This document shows positions 6,685 to 8,233 of a stretch of 8,233 nucleotides of DNA, piece by piece. The translations under genes and the position numbers were made by a program. Origin of the DNA: Emcibacter sp. (lineage in GTDB: Bacteria; Pseudomonadota; Alphaproteobacteria; Sphingomonadales; Emcibacteraceae); the NCBI GenBank assembly GCA_023142175.1, contig JAGLJX010000107.1, forward strand, positions 1 through 8,233. Reading direction: 5' to 3'. The notes below the pieces were generated by a model. That model worked only from the letters and a program-made list of their open reading frames with translations, was not told the DNA's origin and ran no database searches. Each line of letters begins with the position of its first letter. The stretch's first letter is position 1.

Positions 6685-7290
6685 TTATTTTGGGCAACAG
6701 CCACTTGTGAAAGTACTGAAAATGTCGTCCGCTACCTGAGTTGCTGTGCCGTGATCTTTTGCTGAATACCAGCCGAATATCCAGTTCATCATGCCGTATA
6801 ACAGATAGGTTTTACGGTTGATGATGTTGGTAGAATGGTCGGTGTCCGTCTGGCTTCTTATATAGTCGCCAACAATATTTTGGGCTAATTCGGTGTATTC
6901 CTGTTTCAGTTTCCACAGGGTCTGGCTTCTTTGCTCATTCATTTCCATTGTGCCGGAGGTCATGATCCGCATCTCGCTAAGGTGGTCGATGAAATAGGTC
7001 ACATGATTGGTGATTAGTCCTGATAGACGTTCTTCAGGCTTTAACTCCTGCTCCAACAGGTTGCTGGACATAGCCAAAAGTGATGTGAAACCGCGCTGAT
7101 TAATCAGAAACAGTAATTCTTCTTTATTGCTGAAATAGTGATACAGGCCGGACAGGCTGCGCCCGGTAACCTGTGCCAAGTCCCGCATAGATGTGCCGTG
7201 GTAACCAAGATGCGCCATGAGCTGGGCGGATTTGTCTAAAATCTCGTCCAGACCGCTCAGGCGTTTATTGATAACGGCTTGGTCGCTCAT
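6685..7290 (-). CDS. TetR/AcrR-family transcriptional repressor
   Basis: This 201-residue protein has the normal size for TetR regulators. The N-terminal DNA-binding domain covers about residues 12-60. Its helix-turn-helix reads TSMRDLAQVTGRSLSGLYHY at 33-52 and is followed by the typical FSNKEELL. The remainder (about 70-195) is helical and variable, as expected for a ligand-binding and dimer domain, and ends in GCCPK. Regulators of this class in CoA-catabolic operons often sense an acyl-CoA intermediate, which would fit here, but the ligand cannot be read from the sequence. The ATG follows the Dch-like stop with no gap (TAAATG), and only a weak GGAA-type ribosome site precedes it, so translation is probably coupled. 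Because it is co-transcribed with the enzymes it likely controls its own operon. Its operator would lie upstream, beyond the right edge. I saw no convincing operator palindrome inside the window. Confidence 0.9.
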   Translation of the reverse strand: MSDQAVINKRLSGLDEILDKSAQLMAHLGYHGTSMRDLAQVTGRSLSGLYHYFSNKEELLFLINQRGFTSLLAMSSNLLEQELKPEERLSGLITNHVTYFIDHLSEMRIMTSGTMEMNEQRSQTLWKLKQEYTELAQNIVGDYIRSQTDTDHSTNIINRKTYLLYGMMNWIFGWYSAKDHGTATQVADDIFSTFTSGCCPK

Positions 7291-8073
7291 TTAACTATTG
7301 TTCCATTCCGGCGCGCGTTTGGCGAGGAAGGCGTTAATACCCTCATTGGCATCATGACCTTTCATTAACTCATCAAGATACATCCGTTCCAGATCCCCGA
7401 TATGTTGGCGATAGACAGAATTGACGCTCATACGAACAGCCCGGTTGGCAAACCTTAGGCTGCTGGCACTGCGCGGCAGGATATTTTTCTCGATATAGTC
7501 ATTAATCAGCTGGTCGAGTTCTGCGGCGGGTGCGATTTGATTGATGACACCGCAGTCCTTTAATTCCTGTGCAGTTAGTTTGGCACCGGTCAGTAACATA
7601 TGTGACGCCGTGACACCGTTCGCGAGGAATGGAAGCAGGGCCGCCGCCACGGGGGGGAATACGCCTAGCTGAATTTCAGGGACAGCATATTTTGATCTTT
7701 CTTCGGCAAAGATAAGCCCGCAGACAAGGGCCAACTCTAACCCGCCGCCAAGGCAGAAGCCGGATACATTGGCCAATGTAGGCACCGGATGGGCCAGAAT
7801 ATCACCGCACATAAGATGAAAACCGGGTAGCATATTATCCACCTGATCGGCGGTATGTTCTTCTACAGCAGCACCGAAACAGAAATGATCTCCGGCACCT
7901 TTAAAAATGAGGAGCTTTCTGTCTTTGTTTTTCAGATCTTCTTTAAGGAAGTCTCTGATTTCAGCCATCATTGCGGCAGTCAGAATGTTGGCCGGGGCAT
8001 CATTGAGGATGATCTCGGCAACTTGACCGTCATATTTTTCGTTAATTTCAAGTGTTTGGTAAGTCATATTCAT
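7291..8073 (-). CDS. dch: Enoyl-CoA hydratase/isomerase family protein; probable cyclohexa-1,5-diene-1-carbonyl-CoA hydratase
   Basis: This 260-residue protein has the usual length for a single-domain crotonase. The CoA/oxyanion-hole segment HFCFGAAVEEH lies at residues 63-73 and the GGGLELAL segment at about 109-116. The two acidic residues that act in enoyl-CoA hydratases are kept as Glu113 and Glu133, 20 apart as in the family. After VPEIQLG the protein reads VFPPVAAALLP instead of the common PGAGGTQR segment. That segment and the 'FGA.VEEH..DQ' stretch are what I recall from cyclohexa-1,5-diene-1-carbonyl-CoA hydratases, which add water to the cyclic dienoyl-CoA made by benzoyl-CoA reductase. 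The preceding gene looks like the next enzyme of that pathway. The start is ATG at 8073 or 8067. The stop TAA directly abuts the repressor ATG. The crotonase call is certain; the specific substrate is inferred from motifs and context. Confidence 0.72.
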   Translation of the reverse strand: MNMTYQTLEINEKYDGQVAEIILNDAPANILTAAMMAEIRDFLKEDLKNKDRKLLIFKGAGDHFCFGAAVEEHTADQVDNMLPGFHLMCGDILAHPVPTLANVSGFCLGGGLELALVCGLIFAEERSKYAVPEIQLGVFPPVAAALLPFLANGVTASHMLLTGAKLTAQELKDCGVINQIAPAAELDQLINDYIEKNILPRSASSLRFANRAVRMSVNSVYRQHIGDLERMYLDELMKGHDANEGINAFLAKRAPEWNNS

Positions 8074-8074
8074 A

Positions 8075-8233
8075 TCACTCCTGATCTGGAACCATTATGG
8101 CGCGGCGGCTGAGCTTATGGGCATTGGCAAGCTCAACAACCTCATTAAGCTGAGACAAGGGATATTCCACGATATTATCCTGAAGATTAATACTGCCATC
8201 CAATACGCCCTTGACCACGGGTGGGTAATATTT
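8075..8233 (-). CDS. had: Zinc-type alcohol dehydrogenase, C-terminal end only; probable 6-hydroxycyclohex-1-ene-1-carbonyl-CoA dehydrogenase
   Basis: An open frame enters from the right edge and gives 52 residues before a TGA stop; the rest of the gene lies outside the window. It begins KYYPPVVKGVLDG and continues through VEYPLSQLNEVVELA to a basic stretch (KLSRRAIMVP). This layout, with helix, 'DG.I', 'PL..LNEV' and 'RRA..VP' end, is that of the C-terminus of medium-chain zinc alcohol dehydrogenases. It resembles the NAD-dependent dehydrogenase that oxidises 6-hydroxycyclohex-1-ene-1-carbonyl-CoA to the 6-oxo compound in the benzoyl-CoA pathway. The neighbouring Dch-like gene, whose product would be its substrate, supports this choice. 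The zinc- and cofactor-binding parts are not visible, so another zinc alcohol dehydrogenase is possible. Its stop lies one base before the next start, which suggests translational coupling. The family call is firm; the specific enzyme is moderately likely. Confidence 0.65.
   Translation of the reverse strand, partial: KYYPPVVKGVLDGSINLQDNIVEYPLSQLNEVVELANAHKLSRRAIMVPDQE
8078..8082 (-). promoter_or_regulatory. Ribosome binding site AGGAG for the Dch-like gene
   Basis: AGGAG reads on the minus strand inside the last codons of the upstream dehydrogenase. It lies only 4 bases before the ATG at 8073 but 10 bases before a second in-frame ATG at 8067 (the protein starts MNM). The sequence does not decide which is used; the difference is two residues. 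Confidence 0.6.

Noticed and set aside
8067..8080. Possible frameshift or fusion between the dehydrogenase end and the Dch-like gene
   Set aside because: The dehydrogenase frame ends in a natural-looking C-terminus with TGA, and a ribosome site plus ATG follow at once. This is an ordinary tight operon junction.

Overview
The window is one dense, entirely minus-strand gene cluster. Transcription runs from base 8233 toward base 1. It holds seven complete genes, the 3' end of an eighth at the right edge, and possibly the first codons of a ninth at the left edge. Junctions range from a 7-base overlap to a 28-base gap, so the genes look like a single operon or part of one. There is no stretch without a gene longer than about 30 bases, and I saw no RNA gene, mobile element, CRISPR array, long repeat, internal promoter or terminator. 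Base composition is near-balanced by eye. The gene families suggest a proteobacterium; an alphaproteobacterium is possible, but nothing in the window fixes the taxon.

In transcription order: (1) the C-terminal 52 residues of a zinc-type alcohol dehydrogenase that resembles 6-hydroxycyclohex-1-ene-1-carbonyl-CoA dehydrogenase (Had); (2) a crotonase that resembles cyclohexa-1,5-diene-1-carbonyl-CoA hydratase (Dch); (3) a TetR-family repressor; (4) an AMP-forming acyl-CoA ligase of the long-chain type with an unusual cysteine-rich C-terminal region; (5) a ketopantoate-reductase-like dehydrogenase; (6) a 662-residue 3-hydroxyacyl-CoA dehydrogenase/enoyl-CoA hydratase fusion in the order dehydrogenase then hydratase; (7) a thiolase; (8) an SDR dehydrogenase of the FabG-like kind.

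The best overall reading is a CoA-thioester catabolic operon. The right end carries two enzymes of the central benzoyl-CoA (dearomatised ring) pathway, which hydrate and then oxidise the cyclic dienoyl-CoA. The left end carries beta-oxidation enzymes that could take the ring-opened 3-hydroxypimelyl-CoA, and later crotonyl-CoA, down to acetyl-CoA. No acyl-CoA dehydrogenase is present here. That fits a pathway entering at the 3-hydroxyacyl-CoA level, although one could lie outside the window. The ring hydrolase (Oah), the benzoyl-CoA reductase and glutaryl-CoA dehydrogenase are not visible and would be expected elsewhere if this reading is right.

The points most worth a second look are the reductase of unknown substrate inside the operon, the cysteine cluster in the ligase, the dehydrogenase-first fusion with a non-standard active-site motif, and the repressor gene placed in the middle of the operon.
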